Numbered from the stretch's first letter, positions 7,402 to 16,126 are shown. The stretch is 22,985 nt of DNA from an uncultured Bacilli bacterium (GCA_934086775.1 CAKOIJ010000016.1:1-22985), one strand, 5' to 3'. Numbers and translations are program-made. Notes: generated from the sequence alone by a model not told the origin.

Positions 7402-7430
7402 ATTGTAACATAAAAATTAAAATATGTCAA
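7402..7430 (-). promoter_or_regulatory. Second consensus-like promoter on the minus strand
   Basis: The minus strand reads TTGACA (7425-7430), a 17-base spacer and TACAAT (7402-7407). It points away from radC into the hairpin at 7353-7392. Confidence 0.7.
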
Positions 7431-7448
7431 AAAAGAAAGGAATTAAAT

Positions 7449-8132
7449 ATGAAAATAAATGAGCTTATAAAAGAAGAAAAACCAAGAGAAAAATTAAAGA
7501 TATTAGGAGTTAAATATTTATCTGATAGTGAATTATTAAGTATTATATTAAGAACTGGTAATAAAAATGAATCAGTCAATGAATTATCTTCTAGGGTACT
7601 AAAAGAAATAGGAGGAGTAAAGTATTTAAAAGATATGACTATTAATAGTTTATGTAAAATAAATGGAATAAAACTTTCTAAAGCAAGTATTATCTTAGCA
7701 TCTTTTGAACTTGCTAGAAGATGTTTGGAAGTAAAAGACACTTTAAAGCTAAATGATCCTTTAAAAATATATGAATATATTAGAAGTGATTATATTAATA
7801 TAGTGCAAGAAAAATTTACAATATTATTATTTGATAATAAATTTAACTTAATTAATAAAAAAGAATTATATTTAGGTACAGACAAGGGAATAAATATTAG
7901 CCCTAGAGAAATATTTAGAGAAGCATTAAAAGAAAGTGCTACAAAGATTGTTTTAGTTCATAATCATCCATCTGGAGATGTAACTCCTAGTAAAAAGGAT
8001 AGCGAAGTAACTAAACTAATTACAGATGCTGGTAAATTAATGGATATTGAAGTAATTGATCATCTAATAATAGGAAATAATAATTATTTTAGTTATAAAA
8101 GTAATAGTAAATATAGTCAATATTTAGCATAA
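7449..8132 (+). CDS. radC: RadC family JAB1/MPN-domain protein
   Basis: RadC proteins are JAMM-fold putative metalloproteins; a DNA-repair role was once proposed and the true function is unsettled. At 227 residues this is the usual length. An N-terminal helix-hairpin-helix-like region (about 1-95, with LRTGNKNESVNELSSRVL) precedes the MPN domain. The metal site is intact: H171 and H173 in VHNHPSGDVTP and D184 in SKKD, with a likely catalytic Glu at E121. An AAAGGA site lies about 10 bases upstream of the ATG. It heads a run with the ylbD- and ylbE-like genes. Confidence 0.95.
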   Translation: MKINELIKEEKPREKLKILGVKYLSDSELLSIILRTGNKNESVNELSSRVLKEIGGVKYLKDMTINSLCKINGIKLSKASIILASFELARRCLEVKDTLKLNDPLKIYEYIRSDYINIVQEKFTILLFDNKFNLINKKELYLGTDKGINISPREIFREALKESATKIVLVHNHPSGDVTPSKKDSEVTKLITDAGKLMDIEVIDHLIIGNNNYFSYKSNSKYSQYLA

Positions 8133-8152
8133 AATTATAATAGGTGGTAAGT

Positions 8153-8518
8153 GTGAATAAAAAAGAAGAATTTAAGGAGTTCTTAAGAAATAATCCATAC
8201 CTCTCATCAAGAGTTAATGAAGGAGTAACAACATATCAAAAATTATATGAAACATATGATATATATGGTGAAACATCAAGTGTATGGGATGAATTTAAAG
8301 TAAAAAAGAAAGATAGTATTAAAGTAACAGACAGTGTTAAAAGTGTTCTAAATAACTTAAAAAATGTTGATTTAGATAAATTAGAAGAAAATATAGGTTC
8401 TTTAGAAAAAGCACTTGGTTTTCTAGAAGAGATAGTTTCTTCTAGAAGTGAAAAGAAAGAAGAAAAGAAAAGTGTTAAGAAAAAAGCATCAAGTATAGAA
8501 AGGTTTTTTGATGATTAA
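8153..8518 (+). CDS. ylbD: YlbD-like protein (putative coat-protein family)
   Basis: This is a 121-residue cytoplasmic protein of the YlbD family, annotated in Bacillus as a putative spore-coat protein but of unclear role. I prefer GTG 8153 (VNKKEEFKEFLRNNPYL) over GTG 8144, because the AGGTGG at 8142-8147 then acts as the ribosome-binding site. Features are the N-terminal FKEFLRNNPYLSSRV helix, a central YDIYGETSSVWDEF segment, a predicted coiled region around 60-90, and a highly charged Lys/Glu tail ending in IERFFDD. It lies 20 bases after radC and overlaps the ylbE-like gene by one base. That pairing supports the assignment, since ylbD and ylbE are adjacent in Bacillus. Confidence 0.7.
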   Translation: MNKKEEFKEFLRNNPYLSSRVNEGVTTYQKLYETYDIYGETSSVWDEFKVKKKDSIKVTDSVKSVLNNLKNVDLDKLEENIGSLEKALGFLEEIVSSRSEKKEEKKSVKKKASSIERFFDD

Positions 8519-8739
8519 TGAAATATGAAATAAAAGAAAAAATATATAGTGATCCTAATTTACTTAGATACTTAAGAGAAAATTCAAATTGGTATAAAAA
8601 ACTAAATAGAAATGAACCTATTGAAAACATGATAAGCGAAATGAAGGAAAGGTATGGACTTAGATTTAAAGATAAGGTAGATAAAATAGGAACAGGAATT
8701 GATTTAATTAATGCATTTATGAATGTTACTAAAGATTAG
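8518..8739 (+). CDS. ylbE: YlbE-like protein
   Basis: This 73-residue protein has the YlbE signature: an N-terminal helix, then YLRENSNWYKKLNRNEP (about 19-35), matching the conserved FIRxxPxWYRxLxRxP pattern of the family, and a C-terminal helical stretch. Its function is unknown. It starts on the last base of the ylbD-like stop codon (TAATG), so translation is probably coupled. A short AAAATC/GATTTT hairpin follows near 8755-8769 and may end the transcript. Confidence 0.75.
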   Translation: MKYEIKEKIYSDPNLLRYLRENSNWYKKLNRNEPIENMISEMKERYGLRFKDKVDKIGTGIDLINAFMNVTKD

Positions 8740-8772
8740 TTTACAAAAAAGGTAAAATCTTTGATTTTCGTA

Positions 8773-8802
8773 TTGACTATTATTCTATGAGTTTGCTATA
8801 AT
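8773..8802 (+). promoter_or_regulatory. Promoter for the monocistronic prepilin gene
   Basis: TTGACT (8773-8778), an 18-base spacer and an exact TATAAT (8797-8802). The leader of about 60 bases contains a small AGATAT/ATATCT inverted repeat (8820-8842). Confidence 0.75.
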
Positions 8803-8868
8803 TAGATTATGGTAAAGGAAGATATGTTTTCCAGATATATCTTTGTAGAAAGGAAAGGATGATTGGAA

Positions 8869-9345
8869 ATGAAAAGGATAAATAAGAAAGGTTTTACTTT
8901 GGTTGAATTATTAGCAGTAATAGCTATATTAGCAATCTTAATGTTATTAGTTATGCCTAACATTCTAGGAATGTTTACTAGAGGAAGAAAGGAGGCATTC
9001 ATAACTGAAGCTCAAAGTTTATGGAAATCTGCTGAGCAAAAATATGTAACTGGTTCTATTGGTTCTATAGCCGGGAATTCCGTTGGCCCTTATTGTAGTG
9101 ATGGAATAAAATTAAATAGTTGTGAACAAATAGATGGTGTAAGTAAAAGCTTCAAATATTACATTGAATTTGATGGTGATGGCAAAATTACTACATTCAA
9201 TTTAATGGACAACAACTTCTATATTTTAGGAGCAAAAAATATTGACTTTAAAGCTGATGATAAAGTTAAAGAAAATGGAAATAATAAAAAATTTAGTTGC
9301 TCTGGCGGAAAAGGTAGTGTAACTTGCACAGTATCTGCATCTTAA
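8869..9345 (+). CDS. Type IV prepilin / ComGC-like pilin
   Basis: This is an exported pilin subunit. I chose ATG 8869 (MKRINKKGFTLVELLAVIAI) over the in-frame TTG 8863 because the AAAGGA/AGGA purine run at 8851-8858 is then well spaced. The class III signal KKG/FTLVE, with Glu at mature position 5, is followed by a hydrophobic helix to about residue 31. The ~125-residue globular part has four cysteines (in PYCSDG, LNSCEQ, FSCSGG and VTCTVS), which could form two disulfides outside the cell. The 158-aa length fits a major pilin. It stands alone with its own promoter and terminator, unlike the clustered comG operon of Bacillus. The C-terminal domain is not one I recognise. Confidence 0.87.
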   Translation: MKRINKKGFTLVELLAVIAILAILMLLVMPNILGMFTRGRKEAFITEAQSLWKSAEQKYVTGSIGSIAGNSVGPYCSDGIKLNSCEQIDGVSKSFKYYIEFDGDGKITTFNLMDNNFYILGAKNIDFKADDKVKENGNNKKFSCSGGKGSVTCTVSAS

Positions 9346-9353
9346 TAAAATTT

Positions 9354-9380
9354 AAGAAGGATTAACTCCTTCTTTTTTTT
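9354..9380 (+). terminator. Intrinsic terminator of the prepilin gene
   Basis: AAGAAGGA (9354-9361) and TCCTTCTT (9367-9374) form a perfect 8-bp stem with a TTAAC loop, followed by a run of T to 9380. Confidence 0.92.
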
Positions 9381-9419
9381 ATATTAAATTTATTATATAA
9401 TATTTATAGGAGGCTTATT

Positions 9420-12311
9420 ATGAATTATGTCCCACTTAATGTTAAAACAAATTATGAGTTATTATCAAGTCTAATAAAAGTAGAAGATTTATGTAAATAT
9501 TTAAGTGATAATAATATTACTTCTGTAGGAATAACTGACTCGAATATGTTTGGTACTATGGAGTTATTCGAAGTAACTAAAAAATATAACATAAAACCCA
9601 TAGTAGGACTTCCTATTAATATAAATGAGCTTAATATGATTTTGTATGCTAAAAACTATAAAGGTTATACTAACTTACTTAATTTAGTTAGTATAAAAAA
9701 TACGGATATTTTAACTATAGATTTGTTAAAAAAATATAATAGTGATTTAATATGTACTACTAATGATTATAAAAAGTATATAAGTTATAAGGAAATATAT
9801 GAAGAAGTATATTTGTCTTACTATGATAAAGAAAGTAAAAATAATGCACTAGTATTAACTGATAAAATAGTCTATATAAAAGAAAGCAATTATATATATT
9901 CTTCTGATAAAGAATATTTAGTTTATTTAAATTTAATAAAAGATGGTAAAACTATAGAAGACTTTAATAATTATAACTTTGATAATCATATTGACTATGA
10001 TATAAATGAATATGATAGTGAAACTACAATTAAATTTGCTAGTTTAATTAATATAGAAATTCCTAAATTTAATTTTGAACTTCCAAAGTATTCTATAAAT
10101 AGTAAAGAACTACTTTGTAATTTATCTAAAAAAGGTTTAAATAAAAGATTAAATGGTAATGTACCGGTTGAATACTTAAATAGACTAGAAATGGAATTAG
10201 AAGTAATAAATTCAATGAACTTTGCTGATTATTTTTTAATAGTTTATGATTTCATTCTTTATGCTAAAAAAAATAAAATATTAATCGGGCCAGGAAGAGG
10301 GTCGGCCGCAGGAAGTTTAGTCAGTTATTCCCTTGGAATAACTGAAATAGACCCGATTAAATTTAATTTAATTTTTGAAAGATTTTTAAATAAAGACAGA
10401 GTGACAATGCCTGATATAGATACTGATATAGAATACTTAAAAAGAGATGAAGTAATTAATTATGTTAAAAATAAATATGGAGAAAATAAAGTGTGTAATA
10501 TTATCACATTTGGTACTATGCAGCCTAAACTAGCAATCAGGGATATTGGGAGAGTTTTAAAGTTAAATACTAGTAAAATAGATATACTTTCTAAAACAAT
10601 TAGACAGGAAAATACTTTTAAAGAACTAGAAAATAATTTAGAGTATAATAAACTAGTTAATACTGATAAAGAATTAAAAGAATTGATAAGAATATCTAAA
10701 AAGTTAGAAGGTCTTAAAAGATTTACTGGGGTACATGCAGCAGGAATAGTTATAAGTGGAAATATTCTTTCTAATAAAGTACCTCTTTATGAAAGTGGAA
10801 ATGTTATATTATCTGGATATACTATGGAATATTTAGAAAGATTAGGTTTACTTAAAATAGATTTTCTAGCACTTAAAAATTTAACCATAATAGGACTGAT
10901 TGAAGAAGAAATATTCAAGAAAAAAGGTGTTTCTTTAAATTTAAATAAAATACCGTTAAATGATGAAAAAACTTTAAATATATTTTATAATGCAAAAACA
11001 AGTGGAATATTTCAGTTTGAAAGTGAAGGTATGAAAGAATTTTTAAAATCATTAAAAGTTAAAACATTTGATGATTTAATACTTGCTATTGCATTATATA
11101 GGCCGGGTCCTAAAGACATGATTAATACATTTATAAATAGAAGAAATGGTAAAGAAAAAGTAACTTATTTAAGTGAGGATTTAAAAGAAATACTTGAAAG
11201 TACAAATGGTATAATAGTTTATCAAGAACAAATATTAGAAGTATTAAAAAAAGTAGGTAACTTTACATATAGTGAAGCAGATATAATCAGAAGAGCAATG
11301 AGTAAAAAGAAGGAAAGTGTAATACTTAAATATAAAGAAAAATTTATACAAGGGGCTATTAATAATAATTATACAGTAGATAATGCAAATAAAATATATG
11401 ATTTAGTATTAAAGTTTTCTAATTATGGCTTTAATAAAAGTCATTCAGTTGCATATTCAATAATTGCTTACCAAATGGCATTTTTAAAAGCATATTATCC
11501 TAGTGTTTTCTATAAAGTACTTTTAGATGAATCTATTAATAACGAAACGAAAACTAAAGAATATATTAATGAAGCTAAAAAACTAGGTCTAAGTTTTAAT
11601 TTGCCAGACATAAATATATCTACTGATAAATATGAAAGTATAAGTGATAAATTATACTTACCAATTACAAGTATAAAAAATATAGGTAAAGAAAATGCAA
11701 GTTTTATAATTAACGAAAGAAATAAAGGAATATTTACTTCATATATAGATTTTATTAAAAGAACTTATAAAGGAGTTAACTCTAAAGTAATTGAATACTT
11801 AATATATTCAGGATCACTTAATTCATTTAATTTAAATAAAAAAACTATGATAGAAAATTTACCTAGTATAATAGAATATTCTAAATTACTTGAAACACTA
11901 GATGAATCACTGGTAATAAAACCAGAAATAATTAATTATGATGAATATTCAAAGGATGAATTATTAACTTTAGAACATAATTCACTAGGTTTCTACTTAA
12001 ATAATCATCCAACTAGTAAATATGATAAAACAAATTTAGTCGAGCTAGTTAATATAAATAAATACTTTGATAAATATATTAATTTAATAGTTTTAATAGA
12101 AAACATAAGAGTAATAGAAACAAAGAAAAAAGATAAAATGGCATTTATATTAGTAAGTGATGAAACTAGCTCTGGAACTTTAATATTATTTCCTGATCAA
12201 TATAAAAAATATAGTAACTTAGTAAAAGGAAATATTATAAAAGTGAATGCAAAAGTAGAAAAAAGAATGAGTGAGTATCAGTTAATAGTAAATAAAGTAG
12301 AAAAAATGTAA
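9420..12311 (+). CDS. dnaE: DNA polymerase III subunit alpha, DnaE type
   Basis: This is a C-family replicative polymerase. In Bacilli that also carry PolC, DnaE extends RNA primers on the lagging strand. At 963 residues it is shorter than E. coli DnaE (~1160). Order: a PHP-like domain (about 1-200), palm/fingers with GPGRGSAAGS, catalytic D332 and D334 in MPDIDTD and D481 in LLKIDFLAL, a beta-binding/fingers region with ALYRPGPKDMI and FNKSHSVAYS, a helix-hairpin-helix region, and a C-terminal OB fold (after ~870). The PHP metal-site residues are lost: LNVKTNY stands where active homologues have LHxHS/TxY, and GITDSNMFG replaces ITDHGNMFG. No proofreading activity is expected. AGGAGG at 9409-9414 precedes the ATG. 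It is monocistronic, flanked by terminators. Confidence 0.95.
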   Translation: MNYVPLNVKTNYELLSSLIKVEDLCKYLSDNNITSVGITDSNMFGTMELFEVTKKYNIKPIVGLPININELNMILYAKNYKGYTNLLNLVSIKNTDILTIDLLKKYNSDLICTTNDYKKYISYKEIYEEVYLSYYDKESKNNALVLTDKIVYIKESNYIYSSDKEYLVYLNLIKDGKTIEDFNNYNFDNHIDYDINEYDSETTIKFASLINIEIPKFNFELPKYSINSKELLCNLSKKGLNKRLNGNVPVEYLNRLEMELEVINSMNFADYFLIVYDFILYAKKNKILIGPGRGSAAGSLVSYSLGITEIDPIKFNLIFERFLNKDRVTMPDIDTDIEYLKRDEVINYVKNKYGENKVCNIITFGTMQPKLAIRDIGRVLKLNTSKIDILSKTIRQENTFKELENNLEYNKLVNTDKELKELIRISKKLEGLKRFTGVHAAGIVISGNILSNKVPLYESGNVILSGYTMEYLERLGLLKIDFLALKNLTIIGLIEEEIFKKKGVSLNLNKIPLNDEKTLNIFYNAKTSGIFQFESEGMKEFLKSLKVKTFDDLILAIALYRPGPKDMINTFINRRNGKEKVTYLSEDLKEILESTNGIIVYQEQILEVLKKVGNFTYSEADIIRRAMSKKKESVILKYKEKFIQGAINNNYTVDNANKIYDLVLKFSNYGFNKSHSVAYSIIAYQMAFLKAYYPSVFYKVLLDESINNETKTKEYINEAKKLGLSFNLPDINISTDKYESISDKLYLPITSIKNIGKENASFIINERNKGIFTSYIDFIKRTYKGVNSKVIEYLIYSGSLNSFNLNKKTMIENLPSIIEYSKLLETLDESLVIKPEIINYDEYSKDELLTLEHNSLGFYLNNHPTSKYDKTNLVELVNINKYFDKYINLIVLIENIRVIETKKKDKMAFILVSDETSSGTLILFPDQYKKYSNLVKGNIIKVNAKVEKRMSEYQLIVNKVEKM

Positions 12312-12388
12312 AAAAATGAAAGAAATTTTTAAAACCAATTTTAAATTTTATATAGTATATTTGATATAAAAATTAAAAATTAATAGTA

Positions 12389-12423
12389 AAAACACCCATT
12401 AAAATTAAATTTTTGGGTGTTTT
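12389..12423 (+). terminator. Terminator between dnaE and comEA
   Basis: AAAACACCCA (12389-12398) pairs perfectly with TGGGTGTTTT (12414-12423). The T-run is part of the descending arm. On the minus strand the reversed hairpin has a weaker T-rich tail, so it may act in both directions. Confidence 0.75.
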
Positions 12424-12450
12424 GACTTTACTTTAATAATATGCTAGATT
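12422..12450 (+). promoter_or_regulatory. Possible promoter for comEA-comEC
   Basis: TTGACT (12422-12427), 17 bases, then TAGATT (12445-12450), a weak -10. It overlaps the end of the dnaE terminator. AAAGGAGGTG (12457-12466) is a very strong ribosome-binding site just downstream. Confidence 0.4.
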
Positions 12451-12472
12451 AGGTTTAAAGGAGGTGAAATCT

Positions 12473-13153
12473 ATGAATATAAAAGAATATATACTTGAAA
12501 GAAAAGTAGAATTATCTATTATTTTGATTTTAATTATTTCCTTAATAATCTTATTATTTTATTATAATACTAATGATAACTATGAAGAAAATAATTATCA
12601 AGTTAATGAAAAGGAAAAGGTGGTAGAAGAAAATAATAACTTAATTAAAATAGACATTAAAGGTGAAGTAAAAAAACCTGGTGTATATGAACTACCACTA
12701 AATTCAAGAGTAATAGACGCAATTAATATATCAGGTGGATTAACCAAAAAAGCAACTACCAAGTATTTAAACTTAAGTAAAAAATTATTTGATGAAAATG
12801 TTATCATAATTTCTAAGACTAGTGATATTAAAAAGGTGGAAGAAAGAACTAATATAGAAGAAATAAATATTAATATAGATCTTTCTAATAATGCATCTAT
12901 AAAGAAAGAAGACTTAATTACTAATGAAGTTAATATTGCTGAAAATGCTTCTAAAGAAAATATACTAGTAAACATTAACACTGCTACTAAAGAAGAATTA
13001 ATGACTTTATCTAGTATTGGTGAATCTAAAGCTGAGAAAATAATAGAATATAGAAATACAAATGGTTTATTTAAAACTATAGAAGAAATTAAAAATGTAA
13101 GTGGAATAGGAGATAAACTTTATGTTGCAATTAAGGCGTATATTACTGTATGA
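12473..13153 (+). CDS. comEA: ComEA-like DNA-binding competence protein
   Basis: ComEA is a membrane-anchored receptor that binds incoming double-stranded DNA outside the membrane. ATG 12473 is chosen because the AAAGGAGGTG site fits it and not the in-frame GTG inside that site. The 226 residues comprise a short cytoplasmic N-terminus, one transmembrane helix (about 14-31, ILILIISLIILLFYY), an Asn/Glu-rich linker, and an SLBB domain (about 58-120, KIDIKGEVKKPGVYELP...VIDAINISGG). A second low-complexity linker leads to a C-terminal double helix-hairpin-helix (about 160-226), with VNINTATKEELMTLSSIGESKAEKII and VSGIGDKLY. comEC follows directly and overlaps. No comEB-like deaminase lies between them. 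Confidence 0.95.
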   Translation: MNIKEYILERKVELSIILILIISLIILLFYYNTNDNYEENNYQVNEKEKVVEENNNLIKIDIKGEVKKPGVYELPLNSRVIDAINISGGLTKKATTKYLNLSKKLFDENVIIISKTSDIKKVEERTNIEEININIDLSNNASIKKEDLITNEVNIAENASKENILVNINTATKEELMTLSSIGESKAEKIIEYRNTNGLFKTIEEIKNVSGIGDKLYVAIKAYITV

Positions 13154-15215
13154 TAACCTTTACAGAGTACTTATCCTTTTAACAATTGTCTATGCGCTTT
13201 ATATGACTATATTTATTAAGTATGAAAGTAATTATAAAGGTAATGAAAACATATTTAATTGCAAATTAAATTCATATAAAATAGATGGAAATAAACTGGA
13301 TATGAATTTATATTGTAAAGAAAAAATAAAAGCAACTTACTATATAAAATCTTTAAAAGAAAAAGAGTACTTATCTAATAATCTAAAATTAGATAGTACT
13401 CTTTCTATAAAAGGAAAACTTGAAAAACCAAGTAATAATACTGTACCTTATATGTTTAATTATAAGAAATATTTATATAATAATAAAATATATTATTTAC
13501 TTAATATAGAAAGTTTTAATATAGAAAGAACTACTAATAATATATTTTACAAAATAAAAAATTTAGCTTTTAATCGTGCAGATAAATATAAAAATAAAGA
13601 ATATATATACGCTTTTATACTAGGAAGTACTTCATATATGGATAATAATATATTATCTACTTATAGAGAAAATGGAATAAGTCACTTGTTTGCTTTAAGT
13701 GGACTACATGTTTCAATCTTTAGTGCATTTCTTTTATTTATATTAAAAAAAATAAAAGTACCAGAACTAACTAGATACGTTCTAGTATTTATATTTTTAT
13801 TACTATTTTCATTTATAACTAATTTTTCCCCATCTATATTAAGAGCAACTCTTTTATTCTTTTTACTTGGTATTAATAAAGTATTTTACTTAAACATAAG
13901 AACTATAAATATACTTTACTTAGTATTTATTTTACTTACTTTAATTAACCCATTTATAATATATAATGTTAGTTTTATACTTTCCTTTATGGCAGCATTC
14001 TATCTAATACTATCAGAGGACTTAATAAAAAGTAATAACTACTTTATTGGGTTATTAAAGGTAAGTTTAATAAGTACTTTAGGTACTCTTCCTATATCTT
14101 TATATTACTTTGGAAGTATTAACTTAATAGGTTTTATATTAAATTTAATATTTGTTCCTTATGTAAGTTTTATAGTATTTCCTTTTACTTTATTGACCTT
14201 TATAGTACCTAGACTTTCCTTTATACTAAATATTTTAACTATTATATTAGAAAATATTAGTTTACTTACTAATAAACTTAAATTAATTATATATTTTCCT
14301 AAAGTTAGTATATATTTTATAATAATATATAGTATTATATTTATTATATATGTTAAAACAAAGAAGAAAAAATACATAATATTTTTAATAATTATAATTT
14401 TATTTTTAAAAGTAAAACCATACCTAAATAAAGATTCATTTGTTTATTATATAGATGTTGGTCAAGGAGACTCTATATTATTAAGTAGTCCAAATAGAAA
14501 AGAAAATATACTTATAGATACTGGGGGTAAAATCTCTTATGAAAAAGAAAAATGGAAAGAAAGAAAAACCAAAAACATAACAGACAATACTATATCTTTC
14601 TTAAGAAAACTTGGTATAAATAAACTCGATTATTTAATAGTTACTCATGGAGACTATGACCATATGGGTGAAGCTATTAATTTAGTAAATAATTTTAAAG
14701 TAAAAAAAGTAATCCTTAATTGTGGTAAGTTTAATAATTTAGAAAAAGGATTAATAAAAGTTCTAGATAAAAAGAAAATAACATATTACTCTTGTATTAA
14801 AGAATTAAATATTGATAGTAATAAATTATATTTTCTAAAAACAAAAGAATATGATAATGAAAATGATAATAGCAATGTAATCTATACTGAACTAAATGGT
14901 TATAATTTTATGTTTATGGCAGATGCAGGAATTGATAAAGAAAAAGATATATTAGATAAATATAACCTATCAAATATAGATGTTTTAAAAGTAGGTCATC
15001 ATGGCTCAAAAACAAGTACTAGTAAAAACTTTATAGATAAAATAAAACCTAAATATAGCATAATAAGTGTAGGTAAAAATAACAGATATGGTCATCCAAA
15101 TAAAGAAGTATTAAATAATCTAGAGAATTCAAAGATATATAAAACAGATAAAGATGGAAGCATTATGTTTAAAATTAAAAATAAGAAATTAAAAATAGAA
15201 ACATACAGTCCATAG
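13122..15215 (+). CDS. comEC: ComEC/Rec2 DNA-uptake channel
   Basis: ComEC forms the membrane channel that imports single-stranded DNA during transformation. I start at ATG 13122, which has AGGAG nine bases upstream and overlaps the comEA end by 32 bases. The 697 residues contain one N-terminal helix, an OB-like extracellular domain (to about 150), a multi-helix Competence domain with HLFALSGLHVSIF, and a C-terminal metallo-beta-lactamase-like domain. That last domain has DVGQGDSIL, LIDTGG, T508-H509-G-D511-Y-D513-H514 and VGHHGSKTS. The nuclease-type motifs look complete. The gene appears intact, so together with comEA, comN and pilB it suggests that natural transformation may be possible. 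Confidence 0.95.
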   Translation: MLQLRRILLYDNLYRVLILLTIVYALYMTIFIKYESNYKGNENIFNCKLNSYKIDGNKLDMNLYCKEKIKATYYIKSLKEKEYLSNNLKLDSTLSIKGKLEKPSNNTVPYMFNYKKYLYNNKIYYLLNIESFNIERTTNNIFYKIKNLAFNRADKYKNKEYIYAFILGSTSYMDNNILSTYRENGISHLFALSGLHVSIFSAFLLFILKKIKVPELTRYVLVFIFLLLFSFITNFSPSILRATLLFFLLGINKVFYLNIRTINILYLVFILLTLINPFIIYNVSFILSFMAAFYLILSEDLIKSNNYFIGLLKVSLISTLGTLPISLYYFGSINLIGFILNLIFVPYVSFIVFPFTLLTFIVPRLSFILNILTIILENISLLTNKLKLIIYFPKVSIYFIIIYSIIFIIYVKTKKKKYIIFLIIIILFLKVKPYLNKDSFVYYIDVGQGDSILLSSPNRKENILIDTGGKISYEKEKWKERKTKNITDNTISFLRKLGINKLDYLIVTHGDYDHMGEAINLVNNFKVKKVILNCGKFNNLEKGLIKVLDKKKITYYSCIKELNIDSNKLYFLKTKEYDNENDNSNVIYTELNGYNFMFMADAGIDKEKDILDKYNLSNIDVLKVGHHGSKTSTSKNFIDKIKPKYSIISVGKNNRYGHPNKEVLNNLENSKIYKTDKDGSIMFKIKNKKLKIETYSP

Positions 15216-15229
15216 AAAGGAGAATATAT

Positions 15230-16126
15230 ATGAAAGATAAGTATTATGAAGAAATAAAGAATAACTTAATTGATGATGAAGTATATTCAAGAGTAAAAGA
15301 TTATTCAAAAGAAAAGCATACTCTTTTAACGCATTATGAGGTTGGGAAGTTACTATTAGAAGCGGGCACAAAATATGGTGATGATATAATTGGTAATTAT
15401 TCTAAAAAGTTATCAATTGAAGTTAATAAGAAATACAATTCAAGAACTTTAAGAAGAATGTGACAATTATATCAATTTTTTGAAGAACAAAAATGGTCCC
15501 CAATGGGGACCAAATTATCAATTAGTCACATTAGACAATTGTTTAGCTTAAACGACAGTAATGAAATAAATTATTATGTTAATCAAATAGAAAAAAGGAA
15601 TTTATCAAAAAGACAATTAGAGGAAATAATTAAAAACAAGGAGTATCAAAGATTACCAATTGAAACTAAAAACAAATTAATACTTGATGATGAAATTGAT
15701 GTAAAAGATTTAGTACCAAATCCTATATTAATTAGAAATAAAAATAATATTGAGATAATTAATGAAAAAGCATTACATAAAATAATAATGGAAGATATTG
15801 AATCTTTTATGAAAGAACTAGGTAATAATTTTAGTTTTATAGGTAGTGAATATAAAATAAAAATAGGAGATAGATATAATTATATTGATTTACTATTATT
15901 TAATATAAAATATAATGCTTATGTAGTAGTTGAGTTAAAAGTAACGGAATTTAAAGTAGAATATATTTCACAGGTTCAAAAGTATATGAATTATATAGAT
16001 AAAAATATGAAAGAACTAAATAATAGAAATACTATTGGAATACTTATATGTAAAAAAGAAAATAAATTTGTAATAGAGTATTGCTCTGATGAAAGAATTA
16101 CTATAAGAGAATATGAATTGGTGTGA
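15230..16126 (+). pseudogene. DUF1016/YhcG-type PDDEXK nuclease, interrupted by an in-frame TGA
   Basis: The family has an N-terminal DUF1016 domain and a C-terminal PD-(D/E)XK nuclease domain. The frame runs from ATG 15230 (AAAGGAG site at 15216-15222) through a TGA at 15461-15463 and stays open in the same frame to TGA 16124-16126. Before the stop is YNSRTLRRM; after it comes QLYQFFEEQKWSPMG. Homologues read RRMRQFY there, so the stop replaces Arg and a CGA to TGA change is the simplest cause. The nuclease half keeps YIDLLLFN...VVVELKV (D...ExK). A separate 207-aa product could start at ATG 15503, but that ATG lies in a GC-rich hairpin and has no clear ribosome-binding site. It lies 14 bases after comEC. 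Such genes occur in mobile and defence contexts; the exact role is unsettled. Confidence 0.8.
15494..15512 (+). repeat. Perfect 8-bp GC-rich hairpin inside the DUF1016 gene
   Basis: TGGTCCCC (15494-15501) and GGGGACCA (15505-15512) form a perfect stem with a 3-base loop, beginning 31 bases after the in-frame TGA. It encodes WSPMGT. It may be chance or may influence translation around the stop or the ATG at 15503. Confidence 0.6.

Noticed and set aside
12321..12350. AT-only hairpin (AAATTT...AAATTT) after dnaE
   Set aside because: It is low-complexity A/T sequence that pairs by chance. The GC-containing stem at 12389-12423 is the credible terminator.
13150..13152. ATG at the comEA stop as the comEC start
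   Set aside because: It is out of frame with comEC. The ATG at 13122 has a well-placed AGGAG.
15461..15463. TGA read as Trp (genetic code 4)
   Set aside because: TGA ends comEA and other genes at natural C-termini, Trp is encoded by TGG throughout, and the family residue is Arg.
15461..15512. TGA plus downstream hairpin as a selenocysteine codon with SECIS element
   Set aside because: Homologues have Arg, not Cys, at that position, the hairpin loop is about 40 bases from the TGA, and no Sec machinery is visible.
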